This document shows, in pieces, positions 33,461 through 45,527 of a stretch of DNA of 64,000 nt (position 1 is the first letter of the stretch; every line of letters starts with the position of its first letter). Below the pieces are notes generated by a model. The model saw only the letters and a list, made by a program, of their open reading frames with translations, was not told the DNA's origin and made no database searches. The translations under genes were made by a program, and so were the position numbers. This DNA comes from Toxorhynchites rutilus septentrionalis (Eukaryota; Arthropoda; Insecta; Diptera; Culicidae), in the NCBI RefSeq assembly GCF_029784135.1, contig NC_073745.1, positions 76,131,569-76,195,568 on the forward strand, written 5' to 3'.

Positions 33461-34417
33461 TGCACTACTCGCTTTCTCCCTGACGGAACAAGCAATCTTT
33501 TTGCCTAAATTCAGGCGTTAGCCCATAATGTGAGTTGATGCGTAAAATGAATTATTCTCCATTTCATGTTTTTATCGTGTATGTCTCACTACTAACAATT
33601 TGTGTAATTGTGCTCCAGGATGTCATAATATCGAGTATGTTGTTTGGTTATGTGAAAATGCAAAAAAATTAATTTAAATGGCTGCTGATTTAGAAGATTG
33701 AAAAGGTATACCCACGTAAATCAGATTATGATAGCTTGAGTAGTCGCGATTTTACATGGCTATACAGTTATTACAAACAATGTTCCGAACAACGTGGTAA
33801 CGAAGGAGATAATGTTATTTTTATCTATAATATATTTTTGCAGTCATAGATTGATTTGACTCAGGCTTATAATTATGTAGGTCTTAACTATTTAGACTTG
33901 TGTTTAAAAATGATACATGATGACTCTTTGTTTTCTTCTGCATGATTGAATAAACAGAAGAAAAGGGTTGTAATGGCTTTAATGATGTTTTTGGATACAT
34001 TTTTGAACAGAATGCGGTACTGAATTCTACCACGTTATGTCGTCTAACCCGTTTAAAGGATACAAGTAGATACAGGAAACGGTTTTTCCAGGGCATCCAT
34101 TTGATGTATCAAAAGAGAAAAAATACAGATTTTGAACAATGAAAAACTCAATTTAAATGCAGTTACTACACACAATCACAGTCCTATGTCAAGATCCCTT
34201 CCGTGCCCCTAGGCTCAGACCCATCAACTTTTATATTTTGGGAACATAGTTTTCACGATTTATCTTTTTTGTATCAGCCAATTATTCATATTTGTGAAAC
34301 CAATACAGAACGGTAAGATTTTATCAAAAGACATTATATTTTGATCGTTGATATCTCTTCGCCTGACGAGGAAAGAGTTCAGAGTTCGAAAGCTCAAAAT
34401 TGCTTAGAGAAAAAATT
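33461..34417. other. Non-coding intronic DNA, no feature recognised
   Basis: No open frame with recognisable domains; a 70-codon minus-strand frame at 33884-34096 has no supporting features. Confidence 0.4.
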
Positions 34418-34429
34418 ATAGAAAACCGT

Positions 34430-34923
34430 TTTTTTATCCCTTTTATTTATTTTAGGCTCATTAGCATTTTAGCTGTAACAGAGCCGAATTTTAATCGTGT
34501 ACATGTCACATGTTTATCATATCTATAATAATTAACACATTACACAGTTGCCATTTTCCGGCGTTAGGGTTTTCCCTTCTATACCATTGCATATCGTACA
34601 CATTTACACAGTAGCCATTTAGGCGTAAGAGTTTTCTATCTGTTCTTCCATTATCTAGTGAGACCGGACAGCGGAGACAGTTGATTGATCATTGTTGAGT
34701 TATTTATAGAACAGCAAGCCCGATGTGTCTTGCAGAGCAGAGCAGTTGTATGGGTGAATCGATCTTATTTCGACCGTGGATCGATCTCCATCGCTGATGA
34801 TTGTTGCGTGGACGTAGTTATTCTGTAACAACACAACAATGGTCAATGAAGGCCCTGGGTTGTGAACTCACGATCGATCGCTTACTAAGCGAACGCGCAA
34901 CCAATGTGGCTACGGAGACCCCC
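34430..34923 (-). mobile_element. tRNA-derived SINE (family C), copy 2, with 12-bp target duplication
   Basis: It matches 7710-8197 over its full length, including the head near 34923 (GGGTCTCCGTAGCCACATTG on the minus strand) and the AAATAAAAGGGATAAAAA-type tail at the left. The perfect duplication ATAGAAAACCGT lies at 34418-34429 and 34924-34935. Confidence 0.88.
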
Positions 34924-34935
34924 ATAGAAAACCGT

Positions 34936-35875
34936 GTTAAACGGACGTGCAAAATGTTCCACTCTGGAGTGCACCCGCAGAACATGCACAAAATAAGCTC
35001 TATGTTTACACTTGCTTGGACTTCAGATCTCTTTTGAAATAAGAATTCATTTGATGATTGATTTAGAGGTAACTTCAAACAAATGATTATCAATCCGACG
35101 GTAGTCCTATGTGAACTTTGCGACTGTATCACATATATAGTAAAGTTTTTTTTTTGTCAGAGCAGAGCTTGCTTTAATTAAGTAGTGTTTTTGAACTTAT
35201 TGGCGTATTTTTCCAACGGTGGTGTAAAAGTGGAGCCGGATTTGAAGGAGGCATTTTACTGCGATGAGAGCTGTGTTCTTCGGGTGAAACCTGAAGATGA
35301 AAATTTGTTCTGTTCTGTTCTGTCGCTCTATGACCCGTTTCGAATTTTCTGTTGTCGTTCTGTGAAAGGTGATGCATAGTATAACTTGTGGATTACTTCT
35401 GTTTGGATGATGTTTTTGGGAGCGTTGGAGATGGGATTTTGCCAAGACATACTGGAAAATTACTTGGATGTCCTATAAGTTATTAGAATTGACTTGGTGT
35501 AGTTCTGAAGTGTTTAACCCCGTATGGTTTCGGAATTTATAATTTGGGCTTCTTGAAGAAATTTTCGCTGACATTTTTGAAATACAGGGCTCTATTGTGT
35601 AATTCGAGTCGATAAGAATTTTGCTTGTTAGCTCTATTTTACTTACTCAAGTCGGTAGTATCGACCGATGAAAGCTATCGTTGCAAGCGTCATAACTGTC
35701 TGATTTGCTAGATGCTTCGCAGTTTACTTCTACAGTTCTGTCTACAATTCGTTCTTTGGCATCATACTGTTATCTCTTTTTCGACGATATAGGTTCGTGA
35801 ATAATTGAATATGAATACCGGATGATGATACATTTTGTGACTCAACGTATTTTTTTCTAATAAAAAGTATTAATA
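34936..35875. other. Non-coding intronic DNA, no feature recognised
   Basis: The region holds overlapping 60-100-codon frames on both strands without recognisable motifs. Nothing could be assigned. Confidence 0.4.
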
Positions 35876-37225
35876 TCTATATATATAAAAATGGATTTCT
35901 GTCTGTCTGTCTGTCTGTCTGATTCTTATGGACTCGGGAACTACTGAACCAATCAACATGAAAATTGGTATGTAAGGGTTTTTGGGGCCGGGGAAGGCTT
36001 TCGTTATAGTTTGAGACCCCTCCCGCCTCTCTAAGAGGGGGGGGAGGAGGGACTGCCATACAAATTAAACACATATCTCTACATTACTCGAGAATTCATC
36101 AAGCAAATGAAACGAAATTTGGCATATGGAGGTTTTAGGGTGCAATAAATGATTCTATGGTGGTTAGACTTTTCTCCCCCCTCTCTAAGGGGTGGGGCTG
36201 CCATACAAATGAAACACAAATTTCTGCATTACTCGAGAATTAATCGAGCAAATGAAACCAAATTTGGCATGTGAAGGTTTGAGGGTGCAATAAATGTTTC
36301 TATGGTGGTTATACTCTCCCCTCCCCTCTCTAAAGGGGGGCTGCCATACAAATGAAACACAAATTTCTGCATTACTCGAAAATTAATCAAGCAAATTAAA
36401 CTAAATTGGGCATATAGAGGTTTTAGGATACAATAAATGTTTCCATGATGGTTAGACTCTCCACCCCCCTCTCTAAGGGGTGGCTTCCATACAAATGAAA
36501 CACAAATTTCTGAATAACTCCAGAACTAATCAAGCAAATTGAGCCAAATTCGGCATGTGAAGGTTTTGGAGGATAAGAAACGTTTATATGATGAGAAAAT
36601 TAGAAAATTAAAACACATATTTCAGTCAAACATATTCCAACCAAACATGACAATTGAAAATTTTCGGAAAACTCTGAAGGAAATGGGAAAATTTGTGAAA
36701 ATTCAATTCCAATATGTTCTACAATTTCACGTTGACAAGCGTTGTTAGTCCATTTGATGTTTGCGCTAGCGAAATTGATCTTTGTTCGATGTTTGTTAAT
36801 GTGATAAAACTCACTCATATAGTTTCTTCTATCTATATAAATAAAAATGGATCGCCGAATGTGTTGATAAGAGCAAAACTAGAGAAAGGAATTGTCCGAT
36901 TTAGGGCTGTCTTTATTGTATCATACTTTCTGTATCAAACATTTATTCCATGTAACGGAGAAACATGTTATTTGCAAGTGGTTGGATAATCTTGAACGAG
37001 AATTGTGTCTGAAAAAAAATCTCTCTAATAATAATGTTATAATGAGGAGTTTTGGTAGAAGTACTAGGAATTTTATAGTAAAAGGTAATTTTTAAGGGTA
37101 GATTAGAAGATCAATCAATGAACAGTTCTGCGATTGGACCCATGAACGTGCGTTTAGTAAGAAAACGTGAATGTGATAACGAAAAATAAATTTTGGGCAG
37201 GACGAAGTTTGCCGGGTCAGCTAGT
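35876..37225 (+). mobile_element. Non-autonomous Helitron, copy 1
   Basis: The 5' end TCTATATATATAAAAATGGA is followed by CTGTCTGTCTGTCTG. The 3' end GAAGTTTGCCGGGTCAGCTAGT carries the CTAGT terminus. Both are typical of insect Helitrons, which have no inverted repeats. The middle contains a tandem array of about four units of roughly 143 bp (36050-36560), each with CCATACAAATGAAACACAAA and GGTTTTAGG. A second 5'-end-like motif at about 36829 (TCTATCTATATAAATAAAAA) suggests a shorter Helitron of about 395 bp sharing the same 3' end, nested or fused. No Rep/helicase is encoded. Confidence 0.78.
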
Positions 37226-38840
37226 AAAAAATATAAATGGAACGAGAAATACCATTATTGCATGAAAATTCAATCCGAACGCTAGAAGAACTTAAAAAAG
37301 GAGCAAAGAGCTACTGAAACGGCTATTTCTAAGCGTTTACACGCCATGGGAGATATCTGAAAAGAATGGAAAATGAGTATCACAGGAAATGTACGAAAGT
37401 ATAATTCCCAACCGTTTGAATATCACGGTTTCCTTTTTTGCCTTGAAAATAGAAGCTTAGCTTAACAAATAGAATTACTTAGCTTTCATAAACTTACATG
37501 ATACATGTAGTGAAACATGCTCTTTCAAGGGAAACCAATTCCGACCAGTACGACACCCATATAAAAATTCAATACGACCGCAAAGGGTTAATCGAGATTC
37601 TTGAAGATCTGCTCGAAAAATGCGAAATCTTTATACATTTACCCAATGTCAGTATGAACCATTTTATATAAGGATTTAGGGCTGTGTTCTCAATGGTATT
37701 GAATGAATGGACGTTTGAACAAGATTGAACAAGATTGGGCACTGTCGCATGGAGCGAAGAAGACACTGAAACACTTCGCTAGCTACAGCGAGACTGTGTA
37801 TTCCAGAGAGACCAATTTAGAAAACTCTCGGCCTTGAGAAAGACAATTTTGGACGCCCTCACCGACGCCAAAGGTTGCAAGCTGGATGAGTGCCGAATCA
37901 AATCAAATAATCAAATAAATCAAAAAAACTGTTAGATTGAACTAAGATGATCAGCACTCATATCTTTTCGAAAAATTAACACTATCCACTTTCCAAAATA
38001 TATATTCACAGCATTCTTTTTTTTTTGGTTTCACTGTATAAGTAGTACAATATTCTTTTTTTTATAACTTGCTACAACAGTTATTTTTCTTGATTTATAC
38101 GAATATTTAAATCGTTGTGTTCATAACATGTTCATATACATGCTCCAGTATGTTTATTCAACTATTGTTGTAATCATAAAACTAATAAAATTTCATTGTT
38201 ACTGCAAATATAATTCAATATAGTTATAAGAAAGAAGTGAAAAGCTCAGAGCAATACACGTTCTTATTGTCGAAGGTGAACAACTTATTATTCATCTTGA
38301 TTTCTACCAATGACAATATATTTTTGAGCACGCGGCTGACGAAAAAAATATCACAACTGTAAAATTCAGTTGTGATATATTCCAATGTTATACAACATTT
38401 GTTGCATTTTCAATGAATCCAATAATATCCCGTGACACTCCAATCTCGACTCGCTCTCGTTAAAAATTGATTTTCTGATAAATGAAACAATACGAGCAGT
38501 AATTGTCCCGAATGCCGGAGATGCTGACTCCATTAGTAATCCATTTTGCTTCCAATTTCCCTCCTGTCCCCGATATTATTTATGTGTTCAACTTTCCCGT
38601 AAAACCACCGAAAGCTAGCTGCAAGTTATGTGCGCCATATTTGCTCGATTGCATTCTCATATGTTACCCTTCAAAAACCCACCCACTTGCATCACCGTCA
38701 ACCTGTATCCCTCCCCGCTCCCACCGTGTTCCATGATTTATTTTTAATAATTCAATTTATCCAACCTTCTCCCATTTCTCCACAATTCCGTTCGTTTTGG
38801 CATCGATCCGCTTCCGATGTGGACAATGTGCACCATACAG
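37226..38840. other. Intronic DNA before the long-tail exon, no feature recognised
   Basis: AT-rich and apparently unique. The final part (38500-38840) is more pyrimidine- and GC-rich and ends in the acceptor GCACCATACAG. Confidence 0.4.
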
Positions 38841-39011
38841 ACAACGGAACCTCCAGCAGCAGCAGCAACGGGTGGACATCAATCGCAACGAGATCCTCGG
38901 CGAGCGCAAAATGGAGCTGAGCGAGCGCAAACAGCAGCTGTCCAACAACTGGCACCAGGTATTCCAGGGCAGCGAGGCCATCCAGGACAGTAAATTCAAA
39001 GGGATGGGCAG
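38841..39011 (+). CDS. ninaC: ninaC long-tail exon 1: Gln-rich helical segment
   Basis: Spliced from the 28998 donor, AG|A restores Arg. The exon reads RQRNLQQQQQRVDINRNEIL, then GERKMELSERKQQLSNNWHQ, VFQGSEAIQDSKFKGMG plus two bases. The Gln/Glu/Lys/Arg-rich composition with regular hydrophobic positions suggests a helix or coiled coil. Acceptor CACCATACAG and donor GGGCAG|GTAAGG are good, and phases match on both sides (57 codons plus two bases). The preceding intron is about 9.8 kb and the following one about 11.3 kb, both inflated by transposons. Confidence 0.88.
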
Positions 39012-39788
39012 GTAAGGAACAATAACTTTCGAGCGGTGGGTGCCTCTCTCTAGCCACTGCACACAGCTGGTTGTTTGGCTGTCCACACGGTGTGGATATT
39101 TCGGATTAGTTACACTCTCTCGGGGAAGGGGTGGATTTGATTCGGTCTTTCTGCTGGACAAAATTACTCCGCAGGGACAAGGGCTAGGTTGGGGGTTTTC
39201 CAATTTAATTTATACACAAGTCTATACTGGTTATTTATCTGCAGGTGTGTTCTAAAGTTTGCTTTTTCTTCTGCTTTTTCTCCTTACACGCTGCATAACT
39301 GGATTGGTGTTCTCGTAAACGGTAGCACTCAGATGGCCCTACGAATCAATCAGTTCAACAATCTCTGCAATAATAATAACGATAACCATTATGTTAGGCG
39401 CACCAGAACTGACAATTACTACCAGTAAACCGCGCAAGCTAGGCTGTACTAACCATACTAACATTCTGATCCGAGCATATGTGTGTATGTATCCTTGTGT
39501 GAAATTTCTTATTCAATGAAAGACCGCTAAGCAATCACTAGCGAATGTTCATGATGCATCAGTGGAATGAGTACATCTTCCAATAACACGAGTCATTCCT
39601 GTTCTCAAGAAAACAAATGGTAAGAAAAAATAATCGGTGTTCTGTGTTGTATACTGTCCTGTCCTGTGCTATACGTCGAATTTATTATATCTCAGTTATA
39701 TTGAGAAGTTTATGATACTTCAAACCTAAAAGCTTAAAGAAGCTTAAAGAAATAAGCGATATTAAATGTTGATTTTTACTTCTTATGT
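39012..39788. other. Intronic DNA, no feature recognised
   Basis: Starts with the long-tail exon donor. A short open frame directly downstream reads into the intron and is not supported. Confidence 0.4.
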
Positions 39789-39792
39789 TTAA

Positions 39793-40093
39793 CCCTTTCA
39801 GGACCATAAGGTTACGGTACCTTATTAAATCAATTTAGCTATATGTTATGAATCAATAGGCACCCTAAAAACATAATTTATACTAAAAATTCAAAAAACT
39901 TTTACCTTTTTTTTTGTTAAATTTATGGCACAAATATGTCCCTATGGTCGCTATTATGTATTGCCAGTAAAAATAATAAAAAGGTACATTCCGAAATATT
40001 AAAATAAAAAAATAATTTACAATGGTTACGTGAATATTTAATTAATCCATGATTTTTGCTTGGGACATCGGCGTCCCCGTGGTCGTGAAAGGG
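39793..40093. mobile_element. piggyBac-like MITE, 301 bp
   Basis: Ends CCCTTTCAGGACCATAAGG and (inverted) CCCTTTCACGACCACGGGG, flanked by TTAA at 39789-39792 and 40094-40097. CCC-starting TIRs plus TTAA targets are the piggyBac signature. No transposase is encoded. Confidence 0.8.
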
Positions 40094-40097
40094 TTAA

Positions 40098-40788
40098 AGC
40101 TATCTCTCGAATTTCATAATAATTTTGTTTTTGTTCAGAAACACAAAATGTGGGTTGTCAATTCACAAGTTACAAATAAAATCGGTTTGGCGGTCGGGTA
40201 ACTCCGGTCCTTCAGAATTTTAGAATCGCGGTACATCTAAAAAAATGAAAATAAACGCGCAACGGATCACGCCACGGAATATGGACCCAATGCATTTGGC
40301 TTTTTTGAACGTTCAATTCCACGAGCGATTGAAGCCAGAGCACGTGTGAATGAAGTTCGTAGAAGGACAATGAACAACGAATTGAAATAATTTAAATCAT
40401 TTTCAATTTAATGTAAATGTCATTGAACTTTAATTTATAATAGAAAAAAGTTATGATGTGAACGATAGTTTCGTTTATTACTTTCTTTAAACTTGACAAA
40501 AAGTGTCGATGCTGCTCTCGTAGGAGACTGATGTACTCTTCTATTTTTCAACAGTCGTGGGCAAGGATGGACATTATGCGATCATGATTCGATCCATAAT
40601 TAATCGCAAACTGCACAGATCGCGATCTGTACGAGTTGCGATCAGCTATTACTCCCTTCCCTTCCCAACAAAATGATGCTCTCTTAGTTACTATGAGTTT
40701 ATTAATAGATCGCATCAACGGATCTAGATAGATCTTTCCACTCGGTCTGTGTGCAAATGGCAGCAGTAATTTGCTCCACGGAGGTTTC
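40098..40788. other. Intronic DNA; possible decayed coding fragment at 40260-40390
   Basis: Around 40262-40390 one frame reads ...TEYGPNAFGFFERSIPRAIE and then an Arg-rich stretch to a stop, which looks like part of an old transposon protein. I cannot name the family. The rest is unassigned. Confidence 0.25.
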
Positions 40789-40790
40789 TA

Positions 40791-41330
40791 CAGTACAGGT
40801 AAATCTTTTTTTTGTGCGGGGGATAGGGATCGCATAAAAAAGTCGCATACAAAAATCGTGCAAAACTTCACCAGCAGCTTTGAAAAATCGTGTTCGGTAC
40901 ACATTTTGAAAAAAAAAAATTTTGTGTGGTAGATAGGGACCGCATAAAAAAAGTTTCCCCCAAAAAAAATAACTCAAATCCACGCCATTTACCGTTCAAT
41001 TTTCGTTTGATTCCTTGCTTTGGGATGAGACACTTTGCCTTTTCGGTTGCGTGTTGCTGTTTTGTGCTTTTAGTTGCATGTCGAAATGTATTGCTGTTAA
41101 AATCATGTCATGCAAAAACTTAGAAAAACTTAGAGCATTTGATGAGAGGAGGGGAATGATTTCAGAAGTGGATAATTGAGACGCAAATATGCTTTTTTCG
41201 CACCTAACAAACCATCGAAAAACTAAATGGACGATAACTTCGTCAAATATTCTTCTTTTCATACACCGCACAAAAAAATCGCACAAAAAAAATTCGCACA
41301 AAAAAAACCGCACAAAAACAGGTTTTACTG
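40791..41330. mobile_element. pogo/Tigger-like MITE, 540 bp
   Basis: Ends CAGTACAGGTAAATC... and (inverted) CAGTAAAACCTGTTTTTGTG, flanked by TA (40789-40790 and 41331-41332). Subterminal GTGCGG/CGCACAAAA units recur at both sides. The CAG start and TA target fit pogo-type elements. No transposase is encoded; the two open frames inside are repeat-derived. Confidence 0.65.
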
Positions 41331-41394
41331 TATATGATTCTCAGTATCTCGCCTCTCCGCTCAGTTTAGCTTGCCACAACCCGAATGTTACCGA

Positions 41395-42387
41395 ATGTAA
41401 AAAACGAAACCAAATTTGGCATGTGAAGGTTTTAGGGTGCAATAAATGTTGTTACGGTGATTAGATACTCCTACCCCGTCTCTTAGTGGGGGCTGCCATA
41501 CAAATGAAACACAAATTTTCGCATTACTTGAGAATTATTCAAGCAAATGAAACTAAATTAGGCATATGGAGGTTTTAGGGTGTAATAAATGTTTCTATGA
41601 TGGTTAGACACTCCACCACCCTCTCTAAGGAGGGGCTGCCATACAAATGAAACACAAATTTCTACATTACTCGAGAATTAATCAAGAAAATGCAATCAAA
41701 TTAAGCATCTGGAGGTTTTAGGGTACAATAAATGGTTCTTTGGTGGTTAGATACTCCTCTCCCTTCTCTTAGGGAGGGGGGTGATCTGCCATACAAATGA
41801 AACACAAATTTCTGTATTACTCGAGAATTAATCAAGCAAACGAAACCAAATCAGGTATGTGGAGGTTTTAGGGCGCAATAAATGTTTTCACGATGGTTCA
41901 ACACTCCATACCCTCTCTAAGGGGGAGCTGTCGTACAAATGAAAAACAAATTTCTGCATAACTCGAAAACTAATCAAGCAAATGCAGCCAAATTTGGCAT
42001 GTGAAGATTTTAGAAACATTTCTATTGTGAATAGACACTCCTCCCCCTCTCTAAGGGAAGAAGAGGGGACGGGTCTGTATTTATTCTATCATATTCTCTG
42101 TATGAATTATTTATTCCATGTAACGGAGAAACATGTTGTTTGCAAGTGGTTGAAAAATCTTGAACGAGAATTGTGTCTGAAAATAATCTGATATTATAAT
42201 GACGAGTTTTGGTAGAAGGAATTTTTACTAGGAATTTTATAGTAAAAGGTAAATTCAACGGGGTCGATTAGAAGATCAATCAATGAACAGTTCTGCGATT
42301 GGACTCATGAACTTGCGCTTAGGAAGAAAACGTATTTATAACAAAAAACAAATTTTGGGCGGGACGAAGTTTGCCGGGTCAGCCAGT
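41395..42387 (+). mobile_element. Non-autonomous Helitron, copy 2, 5'-truncated
   Basis: Collinear with the 143-bp tandem array and 3' end of the 35876 Helitron: repeated CCATACAAATGAAACACAAA units, then AACGGAGAAACATGTT and the terminal GAAGTTTGCCGGGTCAGCCAGT. The 5' TC end with CTGT repeats is missing. The 3' terminus is CCAGT instead of CTAGT. Confidence 0.7.
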
Positions 42388-42990
42388 ATATATATAAATT
42401 TCACCTACTGATCACCTACTAGTACGTGGATATGAGCCATTAGTAATTGATAAATACTCATACTCACGAGAAAAAGTTGACATTTCATATGATTCGATTG
42501 GATGAAAGTTGGGGAAATAATTTCTTAACATATTGATTCGGTTTATGAATGACTCCCTCTCGTAGAATTTTATTTATTTCTGGATTGATTTGTGATAGCG
42601 CTTAACAAGCCCAAATGAAACCTGCTCCAAACATTCCATTGCAACGCCGTCATCCCTCATCATGGTGTTCCGTAGTTTATGTTGAAAAGTTTACCTTTAA
42701 AAATTTTAGAAAGAAAAGGTACGATAGACAGATTCCGCACCTACATCTAAAATTCGCGTTCTACAGTACCATTAGATTACATAATCGTGGATTTTAGCGA
42801 CAATATCTCAAAACCCTATGAGCGGCTATGAGCACACAATAACGAAAGCAAGGAGTGGGGATAGTATGGGCAAAGTGGTCAGTGGCTTGTTTCGTGATCA
42901 TTTGCTTGTTTGGCAGTACAACTATTGACTATTGATGCAGTCATCTTATGTTCGTAGCTTTACATGACATTTTAGTCACCCTGTACCTCA
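42388..42990. other. Intronic DNA, no feature recognised
   Basis: Nothing assignable between the Helitron copy and the SINE. The start is locally TA-rich. Confidence 0.4.
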
Positions 42991-43002
42991 GTTGGGCTGT
43001 CG

Positions 43003-43165
43003 TGGAGGCGATCTGGCGTAGTGGTAACATCCATGCCTCTCACGCTGAAGGTCACGAGTTCAATTCTCACTCCCGACATTCTTCCAAAAATGGAAGTAAA
43101 AAGTGACGAACCAGCCAAATGAGTTGAAAATCACTATAATACAGATATAAAAAAAAAAAAAAAAA
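43003..43165 (+). mobile_element. tRNA-derived SINE (family A), youngest-looking copy
   Basis: Same head as the 10051 copy, with an intact B-box region (GGTCACGAGTTCAATTCTCA) and a tail ending in a pure A run. Perfect duplication GTTGGGCTGTCG (42991-43002 and 43166-43177). The uninterrupted A-tail and perfect duplication suggest relatively recent insertion. Confidence 0.9.
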
Positions 43166-43177
43166 GTTGGGCTGTCG

Positions 43178-44290
43178 CATGTCAAAATATAAATAAAAAC
43201 AGAAATCTTTCTCTCGGTAGCCATTCGACCGTTGTGCGCATCGTATTTTAGGAATTTCTTGTAATATTCAGTTTATTCAATCTGATTAGGCTACAGACAC
43301 TCCAATAAGCCGTACGGGCTAAGACCCATGTATGAACCTTCTATTACATAACTTTTATGTTCATGATAGGTTTCATTAGGGAGCTTCCTAAACCGATCTG
43401 TAATGAAGCAAAGATCATTACAGGATACTCATATTGGGTAACGCTAGCTTTTAAAACCATTTAAAATTAACCTGTTGATGTTTTAATTCCCTCTCGAAGT
43501 TACCTTTCAGTCGTATCGCGCCAAAAAACCTCCCCCGGACGTGTTCATGATTAGGACGCAATGAGCACTTAACCTCGATGTTATCAATCAGTTTACTAAC
43601 TTTTGCAAACTTTCCAACTTGATTTTTGTTGGAAACCTCAATAATATACTCTCGACCTCTCTGGTTCTAGCTCCAACGATATAGTCGCAAGAAAGTTAAT
43701 ATATGAAGAGGCTAATGATTTACTGATCACGAAGGGGTTCTATTCACGAGACGCGACACGGGACTAGTACACAACACTCATAGTCCATACAAATATCAAA
43801 ACGGTTTAAATTACCTTTTTCGTCGATCGATTTCGGGCTCGACCTATCTACCCATCTACTGGACGGTGTCCGAATGAATAGTGATAAATTTTCTTACATT
43901 AGCACAATTAAAATTAAGTTCCGAAGAAACCCATCAATTCTGGAAGGTGCTCTTCTCTGGGCACCTCACCGCAAACAGTACTTCGAGGGTCACTTTTCTT
44001 TACTTTATGACTTTATGGTATGGTTAGCCTTGTGCTGCAAGCATCAGTGCGTTCGACCATAATTTGGAATTGGTTTTTGATCTTTTGACAGCTTTGATTT
44101 CGGATTAAGTAACAGTCTGTTCTTGAAGTTAATGACATAGAAATAAACAATTAAATGAAGTTTTGACCATTCGAAATTGTGTTACTTTATTTTGGTTATA
44201 GCAGCGTAACCAGTGTTCATTTTGTTGCGTGATGTTGTTGGTACACAGTTCAGCTCGGTAATTTTTTTTTTGCCGTTTTCAACTAACGTG
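43178..44290. other. Intronic DNA, no feature recognised
   Basis: No recognisable gene, terminal repeat or SINE. Short open frames lack supporting motifs. Confidence 0.4.
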
Positions 44291-44299
44291 GTTCCGAGA

Positions 44300-45375
44300 A
44301 TGTCCCAAATCCTTCAACGTCAATTCGGGAGCTAACAAAACTGCTGAAAATCCATAAAAAATATTGTGAGGCGAGGAATTTAAAGTACAAGGAAACTGTC
44401 ACGACCGCCCGCAAAGTGCAAAACAAGTGCAGGAGGCGACTCTCGACCGTCAACCATTTGACCCAATTCCGACCAGTGGAGAAATATTGGGCGAGAATGA
44501 TGTGGAAGCTGAAGGTAAAGAGAGCAAAAGCTCAGTTAATTTTCTGGTGAAAGCTACTTCTCATAAAGAGCGAATGCATCGCATTTGTGTGAATAATAAA
44601 TCTGAATGAGTCTAAATCAGACAACAGGATTCTACGATTTCACAGAATAACAGTAATCGAATCGCTGACGCAGACATTTCTCTTTCAGGTAGATCTTCGA
44701 ATATGAGGTGGGCATAGAATGAGAGTCTCAAGAGGTTCACCAATATTAAAAGCATTTAAAATACAATTTACAAGATCAGAGAACGCCAACAGACAAGTTG
44801 CGTACATAGGGCTTTGTTGTTGTGAGTATTTTGGCTGGCTGGCTCAACTTGAGATTTTGTGTAATAAAAAAAAATTGTGAGGGCCCGTTGTTGAGAGGAA
44901 AAACTTCGTACACCAGGTTGAACCAGCTGTTCAGTTGCCATGCGTTCTCTTAAAATTGGCGTGCCAGCTTGGGAGGTCACTGTTCCGTCCGTGAAATGAA
45001 CGAAAGAGGGAATCGTATCGTAAGCTTCGCCCCTTTTCTTTTACCGCGATGCACCAACGACAGAACGTAAGGCTACACTGGGTACTCCAACGAAAAGAAA
45101 GGACGACCGTTTATACACAACATAAAGAGATCGCCTAGATGGTTATGGTGGGACGGACTATATGCAAATGCGGAAAAGTGTCTCGTTTATTCATTACGAC
45201 AAACACAATGAATGGTAGATGGTTGCCACCCTTGATCAAACAGCATAATAATTTTACAATTTATTGGCTTGATCTTACTTTTGGCCATTACTCTAAGGAT
45301 GCGAAATTAACCCATCAATCTGCCCAGAGATCCGCCCTATCGAAACGTTCTGGGCTTTGAAGGTTCCAAGTTTTG
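44300..45375 (+). pseudogene. Scrambled DD37E-like transposase relics
   Basis: Two pieces are visible. Near 44470-44530 a frame gives FRPVEKYWARMMWKLKVK, resembling the terminal Glu motif and its downstream helix. From 45139 another gives GRTICKCGKVSRLFITTNTMNG, then IYWLDLTFGHYSKDA (second Asp context) and RPIETFWA near 45330-45355 (third motif). The order suggests two different or rearranged copies. Similarity to the ITmD37E transposases elsewhere in the window (ICSCGKRSAPFV, FWPDLASCHYSKD) is clear but these are far more decayed. No terminal repeats were found. Confidence 0.6.
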
Positions 45376-45452
45376 GAACGAAACCGTACAAGAAACGTAC
45401 ACATTTCTATTTTGGTGTGTGTAGAAGGTAGTGAACAAAAATATCGGGAAGA

Positions 45453-45527
45453 GAGATCGAGAAAAATCGATCTCCTTCTGTATTTCCAAAGATATTGTGT
45501 TAGTCCACACTATCTTTGGAAATACAG
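45453..45527. repeat. Two adjacent short hairpins
   Basis: GAGATCGA-AAAAA-TCGATCTC (about 45453-45474) is followed immediately by CTGTATTTCCAAAGATATTG... paired with its inverted copy at 45506-45527. The second stem is about 22 bp with one mismatch and a 6-base loop. It may be a small palindromic insertion or an RNA hairpin. Confidence 0.7.

Noticed and set aside
38757..39203. Minus-strand frames of 101-148 codons over the first long-tail exon
   Set aside because: Antisense to a coding exon with good splice sites; no motif supports them.
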